28,141 bases of DNA from Sphaeroforma arctica JP610 (lineage: Eukaryota; Opisthokonta; Ichthyosporea; Ichthyophonida). Position 1 is the stretch's first letter. The number at the start of each line of letters is the position of its first letter. Below are positions 9,169 to 20,998 of this stretch, piece by piece. Under the pieces are notes generated by a model. The model saw only the letters and a list, made by a program, of their open reading frames with translations, had not been told where the DNA came from and ran no database searches. The stretch is taken from the NCBI RefSeq assembly GCF_001186125.1, contig NW_014039963.1:1768-29908 (forward strand). The letters run 5' to 3'. A program made the translations under genes and the position numbers.

Positions 9169-9709
9169 TGTAATGTCAACCATGTTTACCTCCGATTTAA
9201 AACAATGTTGGTGTTGTAAGTACCGAACTGTTCGGTAATGTTCCTTGGCGTTAATAAGAATACGAGAACTTCTAAGTGTGGGCGATAACTGATACGTGTG
9301 GAAATTTCGGCGTTAATAAGAATACGAGAACTTCTAAGTGTGGGCGATAACTGATAAGTGTGGAAATTTCTAAGTTGTATTGTGCGGTTTGTTGGCGAAC
9401 GGCCGAGCAGGCTCCAAAGAAGAGGAGGTTGGTGTATGATTGGTGCTTTGCAAACCGAAGTGCGGTGAAATATGAGCTGGAGGTTGGCAGATGACGATAT
9501 ATGTTGAATGGGCTTGTAAGCTCGAAATTGAGAAGATACACGATTTGATAGGCAGCAGGATTCTCAAGGAAATCCTTCGGAGATAGTATAAATACGTGGG
9601 TTAGTTCATTCAAGAAGTTCATTCTGCTAAGGTAGACGTTTATTCAACAATCGAGGAAATAAATCTAAGTTTACCGTTACATTGTGTTTTAAGTCGATCT
9701 AAGATTACA
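9169..9709 (+). repeat. 5' LTR of outer element
   Basis: Starts TGTAATGTCAACCATG and ends GATTACA, so its ends are inverted (TGTAAT/ATTACA). It matches 21826-22272 over most of its length. A TATAAAT at 9587-9593 and AATAAA at 9658-9663 are placed as expected for an LTR promoter and polyadenylation signal. A 62-base internal tandem duplication (9247-9308 and 9309-9370) makes it longer than the 3' LTR. Confidence 0.93.
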
Positions 9710-9883
9710 AATTAGCGTTAGTGGAAAATGGTTGACGAGAAGGATAATCCAGCTGATACTGGGCAATCTCTCTGGAGATATGTGAGAGGGGAGCCGATGA
9801 CGACACTTATGGATCGAGGGGATTACGTCAGGGGTACCAAGGCTTATGAGTTTTAGGCGAAGAAAGAAGGGTCCCGCCCAGCG

Positions 9884-10960
9884 ATGGCTCTTGTAAATGA
9901 GGTTACCCTGGAGACGAAGTCGGAACTAGAGGGCTATATCAGCAATACTGTTATTGAGACGAAGGATCTGTACATCACGGCTGCAGCATTGTATCCAGCG
10001 TTTAAGGACCCATTTGGAGTGAGTGGAACCCAGGTGGATTTTGCGAAGGCAATAGGAGGGTGGGGATTCAAGCCTGAAAAGGTTATTGAGCATCTTCGTG
10101 AGATTTATTACTATGGTGCGAAAGCTGAAGCAAAGAAAGTGCTCCCAGAATGGTATCCATCTACTGAGGTGCCTTCTGAGGACGACCAGAGCAAACGTGA
10201 GACTGAGGAGGAAGTCGCTAAGGACAGTGACAGCTATGACAGCAGGGAAAGTAGCGACAGTGAGGATGAGGATGCTAAGAGGAAGAAAATAGTGCCTGCA
10301 GTGAAGGCTGCTACAGTAGGGAAGAAGGCTGATGTATCAGACAAGACAAGGGCAGCAGCTAAGTTGAAGATAGCGGCTAGGAAGCAACGGCGTGACTATG
10401 ATGCTTTGTGCAAGGTGATTCTTAGGAATGCTAAAAAGGCGAATCAGCATGGGGCACGCTGGATGGTTCCTATGCTGAGGGATGATGACTATGTGCATAT
10501 GCTACTTAAATTGGCAAATGATGTGAGCTCTAAGGATGTAGTGATGGAGGGTTTAAAAGGATTGACTGAACGGTGTATAAGTCTGTTGAAAACCTTATTT
10601 GCGAGTCGCAAATCGGAAAAGAACATGGTTCTAAGAATGTTTGAGGCAGGAGGGTTGGGGCAGGTGCTGAAGTAATTGTCTGAGATGAGAGAAGACGACA
10701 TAGCGCGTCAAGAAGAGAGGAGGGACCAAGCGGGCTAGAGACATCAGGCGAGGGTAGCCGCGAGAGCAGGACATTTGCAAGCAGCAGCAGCTAGATAGAA
10801 GTCCAGGGTTTCAGGGATGACAGGTCTGAGAGGGGCGTGCTTGTTTTGCAAGCAGGATGGTCACTATGTGAAAGAGTGTCGTGTGTTGAAAGGCGTGGTG
10901 TGTCATACGTGTAGCAAGAGAGGTCATACTGCGAGATTCTGTCCTACAACACGATTCAGG
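9884..10960 (+). pseudogene. Outer element gag region with two CCHC zinc knuckles
   Basis: The first part encodes a charged, helical, Glu/Lys-rich capsid-like region including an acidic Ser/Asp/Glu patch. The second part (10838-10942) encodes two zinc knuckles of the CX2CX4HX4C form, CLFCKQDGHYVKEC and CHTCSKRGHTARFC, the usual nucleic-acid-binding end of a retroelement gag. It is a fossil part of the outer element, upstream of the protease and pol parts. Confidence 0.85.
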
Positions 10961-11064
10961 GTAATGTATTGGCAGTAGCGTCTGAGGAGGTGCGTATGAA
11001 AGCAGATGGGACACCTGAATTGTGACATGCGGCAGCGGTTAGTTATGAAGGACCAGGCCAACCG

Positions 11065-11424
11065 TTGATCTATAGTTATGTGGAGAGTGAACAGTGTTAT
11101 GTCGATATGTTTGTTGATCAAGGCGCCGATATGTTTGTTGATCAAGGCGCCGATATGTCGATGATTTCTAAGGGTTTGGCAGAGCGTCTGGGGCTGGCTG
11201 CTCAGTATGATTTCTGGGGAGAGTGGGTTACGGGATTTGGTGCTCCGCTTTATGTGGAATACAAGGTGCGAGATGTTGAGGTTGTTTTGCCTACTTTAAT
11301 AGGAAAAAGGTGGGTTAAGTTGGATATGTGGGTTATGGATTGGATTCCACACAATGCGGGTATGTTGTTAGGTAGACGTGAATTGAACGGGTATGGATTA
11401 ACTGGGGCAGTACTCACTAGGTAA
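11065..11424 (+). pseudogene. Outer element aspartic protease region
   Basis: A retropepsin-like segment: a FVDQGAD motif followed by a MSMIS-type strand in place of the usual D-T-G-A-D plus hydrophobic strand, and later a GMLLGRREL segment like the second conserved retropepsin patch (hydrophobic run, then ILGRD-like). It lies between the zinc knuckles and the reverse transcriptase as in Ty3/gypsy elements. The identification rests on motif and position. Confidence 0.65.
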
Positions 11425-11779
11425 GGGGTGACTAAGTATACACTGCTTCCGGCTGAGGTGGTAAGAGAGAAGCCATCAAATTTTAAGAACTGGTTGAACA
11501 AAGAGACGTCTGAGCCGGTGTTAGATTATATTCAGCATATGGCGGCGCCGTTATTATATCAGCGAGCAGAACAGGTAACACCCATTTGATAGTATGCAAG
11601 ATGATGGGGGTTATGATTCAGTTTATGAAAGTGATGGATCCGGGGGTGAGGACGATTATCTAATGTTCGATACAAGTGGCTTGGAACTGTTGGCTGAAGA
11701 ACTGGGGAAGTCTACGGAAGAATTGGCAGAGTTGGTGGCGGCAATAGGAGGGTGGCGTACAATGACAAGAAACCGAAGT

Positions 11780-12470
11780 TTGTGAAGGATCGGATGCTTA
11801 AGCTTCAGATCAAAGAAGGAAGGGCGCCTTTGGGACAAGTATATGCGGAGAAAGATGTGCGGCTTATAGAAGTGATGAAGAAGAAGGTGCAACTATTGCT
11901 TGAAGCTGGGTTGATAGAGAGGGTGCAAGGTACGGATTGGCTTACAGTGCCGAAACTTGTGCCTAAAGTTCCGGGTAGTAATCCCAGTTATGAGAAACCC
12001 AAGGATTGGAGGATGTGCATACTAAACCCCTAAACCCTAAAAACCCCAAAAACCCTATACCCTATACCTTAAAACGTACGAATTATCAGCTAAATTCGAG
12101 TACATTACCGATACTAACAGAAGATGAATTTCTGGCAACAGTTAGGGAGCGCAAGTGGAGAACCAATGTGGATGCTGGAAATGGTTTCGGGCAGTTAATG
12201 ATAGAGCCTGGTAGTCGAGGGGTTATTGTATTTTTGACGCCCTGGGGAGAGAGATTCCAATTTATTGGGATGCCGTTTGGTTTGAAGGAAGCATCATTTG
12301 TGTTCTAACAACTAATGGATGAGACATTGGAGGAAATTAAAGGAATCAAGACATACATTGATGATACCGCGTTAGGTTCGGATGATCCAGCTGAGCATTG
12401 GGATGGTATTGTGGAGATGATCAGACGCTTTAAGGCGAAATGAATACAGTTGCGGCTGTCAAAATGATTT
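11780..12470 (+). pseudogene. Outer element reverse transcriptase region
   Basis: Contains the recognisable reverse transcriptase landmarks in order: KPKDWRMC (the substrate-strand motif near R in Ty3-type enzymes), WGERFQFIGMPFGLKEA (the MPFGL motif) and YIDD, the catalytic aspartate pair. These are established signatures of the Ty3/gypsy RT family. Part of the broken outer element. Confidence 0.88.
12024..12065. repeat. Telomere-like CCCTAAA/CCCTATA tract
   Basis: A run built from CCCTAAA, AACCCC and CCCTATA units, resembling plant/protist-type telomeric repeat (TTTAGGG on the other strand), located inside the pol part of the outer element. Only about 40 bases and degenerate. Confidence 0.6.
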
Positions 12471-12639
12471 CGCGTATTGAGAAGATTCTATAGTCGTGAT
12501 GGGTCGAGAGGTTACAGATAAGGGTTCGATGATAAGTGAAGTAAAGCTTCAGGCGTTTATTAGATATGCCCAGGCCTAAACCCAAGGCCGAAGTCAGGAT
12601 TAGTGTTTTGGATGGTGAGCGAGATACGTTCCAAATTTC

Positions 12640-13130
12640 TCAAATGTGTTGGCTCCGATTAGTGATTTGACTAAGAAGAAGGTACGGTTCCAGTGGGGTC
12701 CTGAGCAGGAGAAGGCTTTTCAGCCGGCTCGGAAGATTTTAAAGGCGAAGACAGTCTTGGTAGAACCTAGACAAGAGGAGCAACTTAAGTTGCAGACAGA
12801 TGCGTCGAATTCGGATATAGGTGCTTGCTTATGTGTGGGAAGAGATGGAGAATGGCTTCCTGTGGGCTTTGTGAGTCCCAAGATAGATTTCCATGCTAAT
12901 TTGTCTCCGACAGATAGAGAGTTCATAGCGCTAGCATATGGGTTTTTGAAGTTTGCGGGTTTGATTAGGAGATCGCACGAGGTACTTATAGTAGCGATAG
13001 ATCATCAGCCAGTTCACGTCGGATCCAGTGGGTAAGAGACGGTAAGGAATGTTGTGTATGTACGATCGTTTGATATGGATCTACGGTACCTGGAAGGGTC
13101 AAAGAACAAAGTTGCGGATGGACTTGGTCG
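12640..13130 (+). pseudogene. Outer element RNase H region
   Basis: Encodes LAPISDLTKK and an FQWG..QEKAF segment, the connection normally found between RT and RNase H in Ty3/gypsy. The RNase H proper follows, with the TDAS motif (first catalytic Asp), later a DREFIALAYG segment (catalytic Glu), a DHQP motif, and the typical end near NKVADGLGR. Confidence 0.85.
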
Positions 13131-13479
13131 TGATCCTATTATGGTGCCTGTGTCGGTAGAGGGTGTTAAGTTCGCTGCATGTGCAAAAATGGGTCTGCCA
13201 GAGATTGATGAAGGTGTGGATTTGTCATTTGATAAAGTCCGTAAGAGTGTAGAAGACAGGAGGGTCCGGCTGGCGGTGGTTAAAAAGAAGCTGCGAGTGT
13301 TAGATGAGAGTCTTGATGACAAGGTCAGTGCCGGCTTCAAGGTTCGTGTGGGTTTATTGTATCAGCAGGTTACTGCAGTGATGGAGAGAGGTATTACTAA
13401 GATGTGGGATCCGGATGTAATGGCTAGCAAAGAGTTTAAGTGTATTGGTCTAAGTGTATGGTCAGAACTTGTTCAGCCT

Positions 13480-14523
13480 TTGCAAGAGTATGTTATTACG
13501 CTGGTGCATCAGACTTTAGCGCATGCTGGGGTAGATAGGATATGGGAGTTCCTGAAGGTTAAGTATGGAGAAAAAGTGCTGCGTTCGCAGGTTGTGAAGG
13601 TTTTAAAGAGTTGTGTTGCGTGTCAATAATTTGAGGGGCTTCGTAGGACTACAGGGTTGTTAATGCAGTCTGAGAGGCCGAAAGATGTTGCAGTGTGTAT
13701 AGACATGTATCATTTGACCTTACCAAGGACAGTTCACGGTTTCGAAGGTATAGTAGTGGCCATATATCATTTTTCGAGGATGGTGTGGTGTCGGCCATAC
13801 ACGTTGGAAAAGAAGAATACTAAAGGGGTATTAAAGGTTTTTCTACAACAAGTGTTGCCTTAGAGTACACCTAAGAAGGTAGTGATGGATGAGGGTGGTC
13901 CGTTTGCTTCAGCCGATATGAAACGTTTATGGGCAGTGAGAGGTACAGAATGTCATTACGTATCAGTAAATAGGCATCAGGGCAATGGTAGGCAGAGAGG
14001 GTCATGCTTACGATTTTGGGTTGACTTGCTAAGAGCTTGTCGGTTGGGGAGAAAACCTTATGGCCAGCATATATATATATATTCAGTTATGTTGGCGTAC
14101 AATGCGACAGTGAATTCGGCCACGGGTATCAGCTCATACTATCATGTTACGGGCCGGCATTATACGGGGCAGGTTGATAGAGTAATTCAGGCGAAGTTGT
14201 TAGAGATGATAGGTTCTGAGCTTCTGAGTGAAGCTGCTGTGCGGGATAGATCGATGGCCATTAGAAATGAAGTAGCGGAGGAGGCGCAGGCAAAGGCGGC
14301 AGACAAGAATAAAAAAGAGGCACCAGATTGGCAGCCAGGGCAGTTGGTTTGGTATACTGGTAGGTCGAAGGATAGTAAGTTGGCGAAAACCTACTTAGTG
14401 AGAGGCACGATTGTTATGAGGGAGCACTTACAAGGGATGTACAAGGTCAGAATCAATGGGAAGGTTAAGTTAATACATGTGGATCAGCTTAAGGTGAGGT
14501 TAGAGGATCCGAAGCATGTTTGA
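13480..14523 (+). pseudogene. Outer element integrase region
   Basis: An HHCC zinc-binding segment (HQTLAH ... CVAC, about 13500-13626) is followed by an integrase-core region with VCIDMYHL and MDEGGPF segments. A basic C-terminal part follows with WQPGQLVWY and a closing VRINGKVKLIHVDQLK, similar to the C-terminal module of Ty3/gypsy integrases. A (TA)n-like ATATATATAT occurs near 14070. Fossil; part of the outer element. Confidence 0.82.
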
Positions 14524-14776
14524 TCTGGCTCTACAATTATACTGGTGAAATTGAAATGGTGGCAGTAATGCAATAAACAAAGATGGGGAGGACTTGGTTA
14601 TATGCCATGAATTCAGTTTTTTGGTATATATGTTGATACGATAGTCGATGCGGCGAAGCGAGGTGAGAGTAAGGGCGTCGTAGCAGATACTTTGGATTTG
14701 GCTATGAAGCATCACTTCAATAAGAATAGGTGGAACAAGTTGCAGATGTTCTTTCAGGTTCCGAGGGATCCGATTT

Positions 14777-15588
14777 TGTAAGATTCGGTCTAATAAAGAC
14801 GATACTAATGCCTTAGAATAAATAAACGCGTAGATAAATTCTAAATATCGTGTAAATATCGATATAAATAAACGAAATGAGACGTATAATAAAGTTACGT
14901 TTGCCTCGTGAAAACAGTAATACTCTGAGGGATTGTGAGGCTGAGACATTGCCTATATATAATCCTCTCAGTACTGTTTCCGCCGAAGGGATTTTATTTA
15001 GTGTTTCGTTGTCGCTCTATTCTGGGGCGAATCCGAAAGACTCATAAAATCCTATCTTTAGAAAAAATATATATAAAAAATAAAAATACTCTTGACGTTC
15101 TTAGTTATTGTCTTAACCAATAACTTGCCACTATCAAGAATTACCGACTTAGCCTTCATCAGACTGGCACATCTGGTTGGCTTATCGGAGGATCAACTAG
15201 GTAACGTTAATAGTCTCTAGAAACCTATATTCGGTTGAGCCATCTCGCTACCGAAGTATCCACACATAAATAAAATTGGAAAGTAAATAAAGCTCTATTA
15301 ATAGAACTAGACCAACTCTTTTATGTTTGGTATTTTACTGGCCTTTTAATGGCCTCATCCAAATATCTGATATGTCAAATGGAAAAGGTTTAATTAATAA
15401 AACCATTAAACCCCATTTTAGGAAACTTAAGTTCATCGTGCTATTAAGAGCACATTTAGGAGACTCAAGTTCCTCGTACTATTAAGAATACATATAGGAA
15501 ACTTAAATTCTCGTACTATTAAGAGTACGTTTATAATTTGCGTATACGTTTATACATAGAGTCTAATGTGGAGGCCCGGCTTATTACA
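14777..15588 (-). repeat. 3' LTR of inner element (left copy)
   Basis: The same sequence as 20999-21754, somewhat longer because of extra bases near 15320-15360 and differences in the internal repeats. On the minus strand, the sequence just before it (GGGTGGAGGCTG) is purine-rich, as expected for a polypurine tract. The LTR holds 3 to 4 degenerate units of about 38 bases (AGGAAACTTAAGTTCCTCGTACTATTAA type) near 15420-15533. Confidence 0.93.
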
Positions 15589-15620
15589 CAGCCTCCACCC
15601 AGCTTTGAGACCCAAGAGAA

Positions 15621-15763
15621 NNNNNNNNNNNNNNNNNNNNNNNNNNNNNNNNNNNNNNNNNNNNNNNNNNNNNNNNNNNNNNNNNNNNNNNNNNNNNNNN
15701 NNNNNNNNNNNNNNNNNNNNNNNNNNNNNNNNNNNNNNNNNNNNNNNNNNNNNNNNNNNNNNN
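15621..15763. other. Assembly gap (143 N)
   Basis: A run of N directly inside the inner element, 32 bases from the end of its left LTR. Frames reported across it are artefacts. The gap size may be an estimate. Confidence 1.
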
Positions 15764-16138
15764 ATGTTCTCGGTTACCCTGTGAGTTTTGGGCTTAGGTC
15801 CAGTAGGTCCGTGGTGGTCGACTGGACGTTTCTTACTCTTCAGTGTCTTAAGCACATATAAAGGATGAGCATTAAGGCTCGGGATAAATGCTGTAGGCGG
15901 ATAAGTTTTAACTTCCGCTCCTTCAAACGATGGAAACATGCTATCTTTTTCAGCTTGTGACTTATGCAGGCGTTTACGCCATTTTCGATTAAAGGCTTTT
16001 AAATAGTTTTGGTTATCGAAAGCATCTGAAGTCAACTCAGCTATTGTACCGTCTATAAAGCGTGTACGATAGTATGTATAGCCTCCCTTATCCGTTCTCC
16101 ATATAATGTCTTTAAATTCAGAACGATCAAGAGGGGCA
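15764..16138 (-). other. Inner element sequence between integrase region and 3' LTR
   Basis: On the minus strand this follows the integrase region and carries a basic segment (FNRKWRKRLHKSQ) and a Pro-rich end near the gap. It may be a C-terminal extension of the inner element's pol product or a separate small region. I do not recognise a domain. Confidence 0.45.
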
Positions 16139-17210
16139 TTAGAATGCGAGTATAATCTCTGTAGTCGGAATACGACTTGTGCCTATATTAAGCGCATTAG
16201 AACCATCGGGGTTACTTACCTCGTACGTTCCACTTTTAGTGTCTGCTACAGAGATTATGTATGGACCTATCCATTTAGATGTTAATACAGTAGCATCGGA
16301 ATTACGTTGACGGATGTTAACTCTGTCACCAACCTGACACTCTGCTATCTTCTTGGTAGTGTTCCAACGTATTTGCCTTTTTAATAAGGCTACATTGCTT
16401 ATTTCTCGCAAGCAAGGATATACAACGTTGTAAATACGTTGGACCTTCTCTAACCATGGTAACTCATGGTGATCGGGTTCGTCCTTGTTAAAAGGGATTT
16501 GTAACTCACTATATCGGCCACGAAAATAATGAGCGGGTGTAGTTCCTGTAACCGGATCAGCACACTCGTTCATCTGTGTTTGTACCCACTTAAAGTGGTA
16601 CGGCCAATCATCTGCATCATCCGTTATTGCAGTACGCAAGAAGAACTTAAGTCTTCTATGGCGCGTTTCATTCGCGCCTTGCGTTTGCGGCTTATATGGC
16701 ACACCTCTCTTATGGCATATTTCTGATACGAGTACTAGCGATTCCATAACGTCATCGCAGAACTCACTACCATTATCAGTGCACATAATACCCGGCCACC
16801 CGTGGTCAGCAAAGACTTGGCAACATAATTCTGCCACGGTCTGCGTATTCTTATCCTTTAATGGATAGAGCAAGTTAAACCGTGACGCCACATCAAAGAA
16901 GTGGCATACGTAACGGTCGCCTGTGTGCTCGGACGTGGGCAGGTCAACCAGATCATGGAACATCTTCAGTCACACTCTTAAGCGGTGCGAAACCATAGCG
17001 CTTGATCTGATTGAGATCACAGTCTGTGCATGACTGATATACTTTGTCAACTAAAGTTGCCAGCTTAGGATGCGCGATCCCATGTCGTTTAGCATCTTTA
17101 AGTGCTTCTACTACGTTCTGGTGCTTCAGCTTATGATGTTGCTTTAGCCAAGCAAGAATGTTTTCATCATTCTGCTCTTCCAGAATAAAGGTAAGGTGTT
17201 GAGAATCCAC
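16139..17210 (-). pseudogene. Inner element integrase region
   Basis: The minus strand encodes an HHCC zinc finger (HHKLKH ... CTDC). The core follows with DLVDLP (first Asp region), TDNGSEF (second Asp) and PQTQGANETRHRRLK (catalytic Glu region): the D,D-35-E pattern of retroviral-type integrases. Downstream, KWIGPYIIS followed by YEV is the GPY/F module typical of Ty3/gypsy integrases, which supports family assignment. Confidence 0.9.
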
Positions 17211-17722
17211 CTGACTTATTAAATAGTCGCGTTATATGTGTATACGCTTCAGGATTGTCTTTCATTAATCCCTTTAAAAATAAGGTTTGAAAGATCTCGG
17301 GCTTGGACTTTATGATATTAAACAGAGTCCTAGCTAGAGACTGACGCTTCTTAATAGTGTCATTAGTAGATTGTATTTCTTGTGTACAGACGTTAAATGC
17401 TGTGTTGCCTTTGAACTGCTTAACGTTCAATTGGGTAGAGAGTGGAATCTCTGATTCTTTGACCTTGTTAAGGAAGGTCTCAGAAGGGGTCCATTTGGTT
17501 GTCCCAATGGGACCTATACGACAAATAATAGTATGTCTCCAGGGCGTCTTCTGGCCAGCTCGAGTACCCTATATAGGAAAGTATCTACTTCCCTATCTAA
17601 ATATATTGGCTCGCATTGAATCATGCTGATCAATTTATTGAACCATGGATTTTTACTCTGTAATGGGCAACACAACGTGATGGTAGCTTTATGTATATGA
17701 ACATAATTTAATAGCTGGACAA

Positions 17723-18400
17723 TTAACTGCCATGGTGAATAGCCCACGCATTATGTTGGGATAGGTCTATTTGAAAGGCGTCTCCCATAGGATGATTTAA
17801 AGTCCTGTAATTCGATAGTTGTGCATTATGATGTGCAGCAAACATATCTATGGTATGTGGCCCATATATCTTTTGAGCCAGTTCAAACCACCTGGGATTA
17901 CTTTTCCAGTCAGTGGCTAGTAACTCATGTATGGATTTATTAAAGTCCGGTACGAAGCGTGATAACATATCCGATAAATGGTTATGTATTCCTGGCAAAT
18001 GTTTTATATCAAAATGAAATTTTGATATTGTATCATGCCAGCGACTAAGTAATTGCGAGTCGGGGTTCATCTCTTTCATATATTGAAGAGATTTCTGATA
18101 ACACATCAGCGTAAATGCTGTTCCGTATAAGTAATCTCGGAAGTGTGGCTAATAGCTCTTGTTTAACAGTTTAATTCAACTGTGAAGCATTCATTGCTCG
18201 ACTAAAGAATTGTATATATCTAGGTTTGTTATCTATAACCTGATATAATACTCCTCCTAAGGCTAAGTCTGATGCATCCGTTGCTATTTCAAACGGCACG
18301 CCATCGATTGGCCCTTGTACAACTGGTGCTTGTTTGGACTGCGTGTTTGAGCGCTTTAAATGCGTCATCACACGCTTTAGTTCACAAGTCTCCTAGTTTG
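17723..18400 (-). pseudogene. Inner element RNase H region
   Basis: On the minus strand, FEIATDASDLALGGVLYQ is the N-terminal RNase H signature with the first catalytic Asp. IKHLPGIHNHLSDMLSR matches the C-terminal end (usually H-x-P-G-x-x-N-x-x-A-D-x-L-S-R). Both are established for Ty3/gypsy elements. Fossil part. Confidence 0.88.
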
Positions 18401-18417
18401 AGGTTTAAGGTAGTCAG

Positions 18418-18990
18418 CTAAGTGTGATCTCCATCTGTAAAGAAGTTTACAAACCCACACATGCTGTTGACATCTCTTCCTGTAGTTAGTGTTCGCCAAT
18501 CTAACAGGTGTTCTACCTTACCGGGGTCGATATTAATACCTTCCCCAGATATATGGTAGCCTAAGAGCTGTATTTCGCTCACTGCGAAGTGGCATTTCTT
18601 CTCGTTAATCTTGAATTTTTGCTCATTGAGTCTCTTAAGAACTCGTCCGACTAATGCGGCATGTTCGCCTGTAGTCTTAGAAAAGATGACTATATCGTCT
18701 ATATAGACTTGCACGTTAGGTATGTCTGCAAACATTTTCTTCCGTTACTTGTTGGAAGAAATCCTTCGCAATAGCTTGATAATACGAGGTAAGTGAAAGC
18801 TATGAGTCGGCAATAATTTATTTATTGGACTCATATCTAAACATACTCTGACTTTCTTAAACGATCCGTGAGAGTTATGTTGGTCTACGGCTAGCAGTGC
18901 CAAGCTAACTGGCGTTTGTTGATAGTTAATTTCTATCACACCATCTGCTAGCCATTTCTCAACTTGTTCTTTTACAACAGCCTCGTGTCT
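18418..18990 (-). pseudogene. Inner element reverse transcriptase region
   Basis: The minus strand encodes VRVCLDMSPINK (the R-V-C-x-D-x-x-x-L-N-like motif), then YIDDIVIFSKT with the catalytic Asp pair, then a KCHFA...LLGYHIS segment. These three in this order are diagnostic for Ty3/gypsy RT. Confidence 0.9.
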
Positions 18991-19023
18991 CCAGGATACA
19001 TAGTTCCTTGAGGGACACTTTAA

Positions 19024-19600
19024 CTATGTAAAGTCTACCTTGGTTAAGTCAAGGCTGACATATCCGTCGTTAAAGCGGTTTTTTTCCCAATCTGTGATCT
19101 TTATTTTCTTATTAACAAGAATTAGATCCATGATTTTGTCCGCAAAGTCAGGTATTAATGCCATAACCGTGTCTGACGGGGGCTTATATGGATTCAGACA
19201 ATTATCGTCTGATTGATCCTTTAATGGATCTATGTAAGTTGGTAGACTATTTACAGTTAAACCTAGAGTGAGTAAATCACTCATTCCGACTATAATGTCG
19301 TACTTCTGTGACATCTTAACTATCACAGTTTGATTAGTGATACTCCTCGGCCAGGGAGATTTTAACATCTGTGGCGACGGTATCACACGTAGCAGTTTTA
19401 TCATCAGCTAAAATGAGATGAGTGGTTTGTGTTCTCCTATCGATATCTTTCATTAATGCAAAGCGATCGGATATACATGAAATTTCTGAACCAGGATCAA
19501 TCAACGCAAGGATTTTATTTCCATTGCAATATACAGGAATAATTACACGCTCATCTAAAGAGTCGTTGTATTGTCTGTGTAACGATTGTACCTGGTAGTA
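19024..19600 (-). pseudogene. Inner element protease region
   Basis: The minus strand encodes ILALIDPGSEISCIS near 19480-19520, which fits the retropepsin active-site pattern (hydrophobic strand, D-x-G-S/A, then hydrophobic strand). Further conserved hydrophobic segments, including a VGMSDLLTLGL stretch, follow. Position between zinc knuckle and RT agrees with a protease. Confidence 0.7.
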
Positions 19601-19633
19601 CCGTCACTCCAACTTAATGTTGGGCTTTCCGTC

Positions 19634-20867
19634 ACAAGACTTAGTGTGATAATCATTTGTCTTCTCACACTTGTCACACTTAGTAAGAAAGTGTGTACAG
19701 GTGGATGCATGTCTACCATTCGAATAACCGTTAGGGGTTAACATACCTACACTGGGCGTCAGCACATTTCTTAATCTCCTTAAATGGAGGTTCCATGTCC
19801 TTCGCTCCTGCGCGTGCCCATTTATTGGGTCGCGTTGTAAAAGAGGTCTGCCTGGATACGTACCCGTGATCGGTGAGCTCCCGCGGCTTCTTAACAGCCA
19901 CTTTTCCCTTCGATGTTACTCGATGTGCTGGAAAAAGAGTAGATACAGTATCATAAAATTGTTCCCATTTAAGTCGGGATAGATGAAACTTTGTTTCATA
20001 TCCCTTGTCTCTAGCCTCAGTCGCGTGTTTACGTCGCAACTCGGTGTACAGATTCTCACGGTCGCTATTCCCTATGTTCTTACAGAACACATGCATAACC
20101 AGGAATTCGTACCATCGCTGTGCCTTGTCCTTTGCTATATCGGGACGTTTCAGGTCAGCGTCTAATTTCAGAATATAATTCTGAATGGGCGTGTTCTCAG
20201 CTGGTTCATTTAAAATTTAACTCAGCCCAGGGCTACGCATATCCATACTTAACAAGGATGTGACCAACCAACACACAGCTGGCCAGTCGCAACAAGCGTC
20301 TAGCTCATACAAGTCTTTCATAATAGTAGCTAACTTATTCTTAAGAGCAGCGTATTTAGTAATTAACTTACTTATGTGCTTCGGCTTAGAAGTCTCGGAC
20401 GTAGATTCGGGTTTGCTACTTGAGCTTGCCTCCTCTTCTGGTTCCATAATAGGTTCCTTCTGAGATTTGTCCTTGTCCCCTATAATTGGGAACGCCCTCA
20501 TAATTGGGAACTTTCCTTTCTGATTTTTGTCAGAAGAATGGGTTGGGGCGTCTTGAGAAGTATCCCTTGTCTCACTTCTTGGCTTCGTTAATGCAAGCTT
20601 TGAAGTTGAGGCAATAGTTGGCCCTCGGGCTCTGTCAGAAGGAGTAGTCTCCTTAAGCGGAGTGGCTACTTCCTTATCTGGAGCATTGTCCTTTTGACTA
20701 TAATTGTCAGAGGCAAGTACTTTGGCTACAGTGCGCTTAAATGCATCAGCAGCGGCATCGGTTGCTTTTGCAGCAGTAATAGCTGCGGCAGCGCTAGCGA
20801 CTTCTCTCTCCATCTTCTTCTTTTCAGCTCTACGCTTCTTAGAAGGAGTGTTGTATTTCTTGGTCAT
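19634..20867 (-). pseudogene. Inner element gag-like region with zinc knuckle
   Basis: The distal part on the minus strand is a very basic, Ala/Lys-rich segment starting MTKKYNTPSKKRRAEKKK, followed by a Ser/Pro/Lys-rich linker. Near its end a variant zinc knuckle, CDKCEKTNDYHTKSC (CX2CX6HX3C), is encoded at 19634-19678. Order and composition fit a gag product, although the capsid part is not recognisable by motif. Confidence 0.65.
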
Positions 20868-20998
20868 AATCTTAACTTATGACTACTAGCTTGTCTCTTA
20901 ACGACTAGCTTAGACAAGAGAAAAAAATGTTGTGGTAGTTAACTTACCTTTACGCCTAAGTAGTCTAAGTAATTAATACTTTTGCTAACTTTAAAATG

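Noticed and set aside
15150-15180. Hammerhead-ribozyme-like CTGATGA on the minus strand of the inner LTR (also near 21390)
   Set aside because: The CTGATGA is present but a GAAA after a proper stem II and a matching cleavage triplet are not found, so the core is incomplete.
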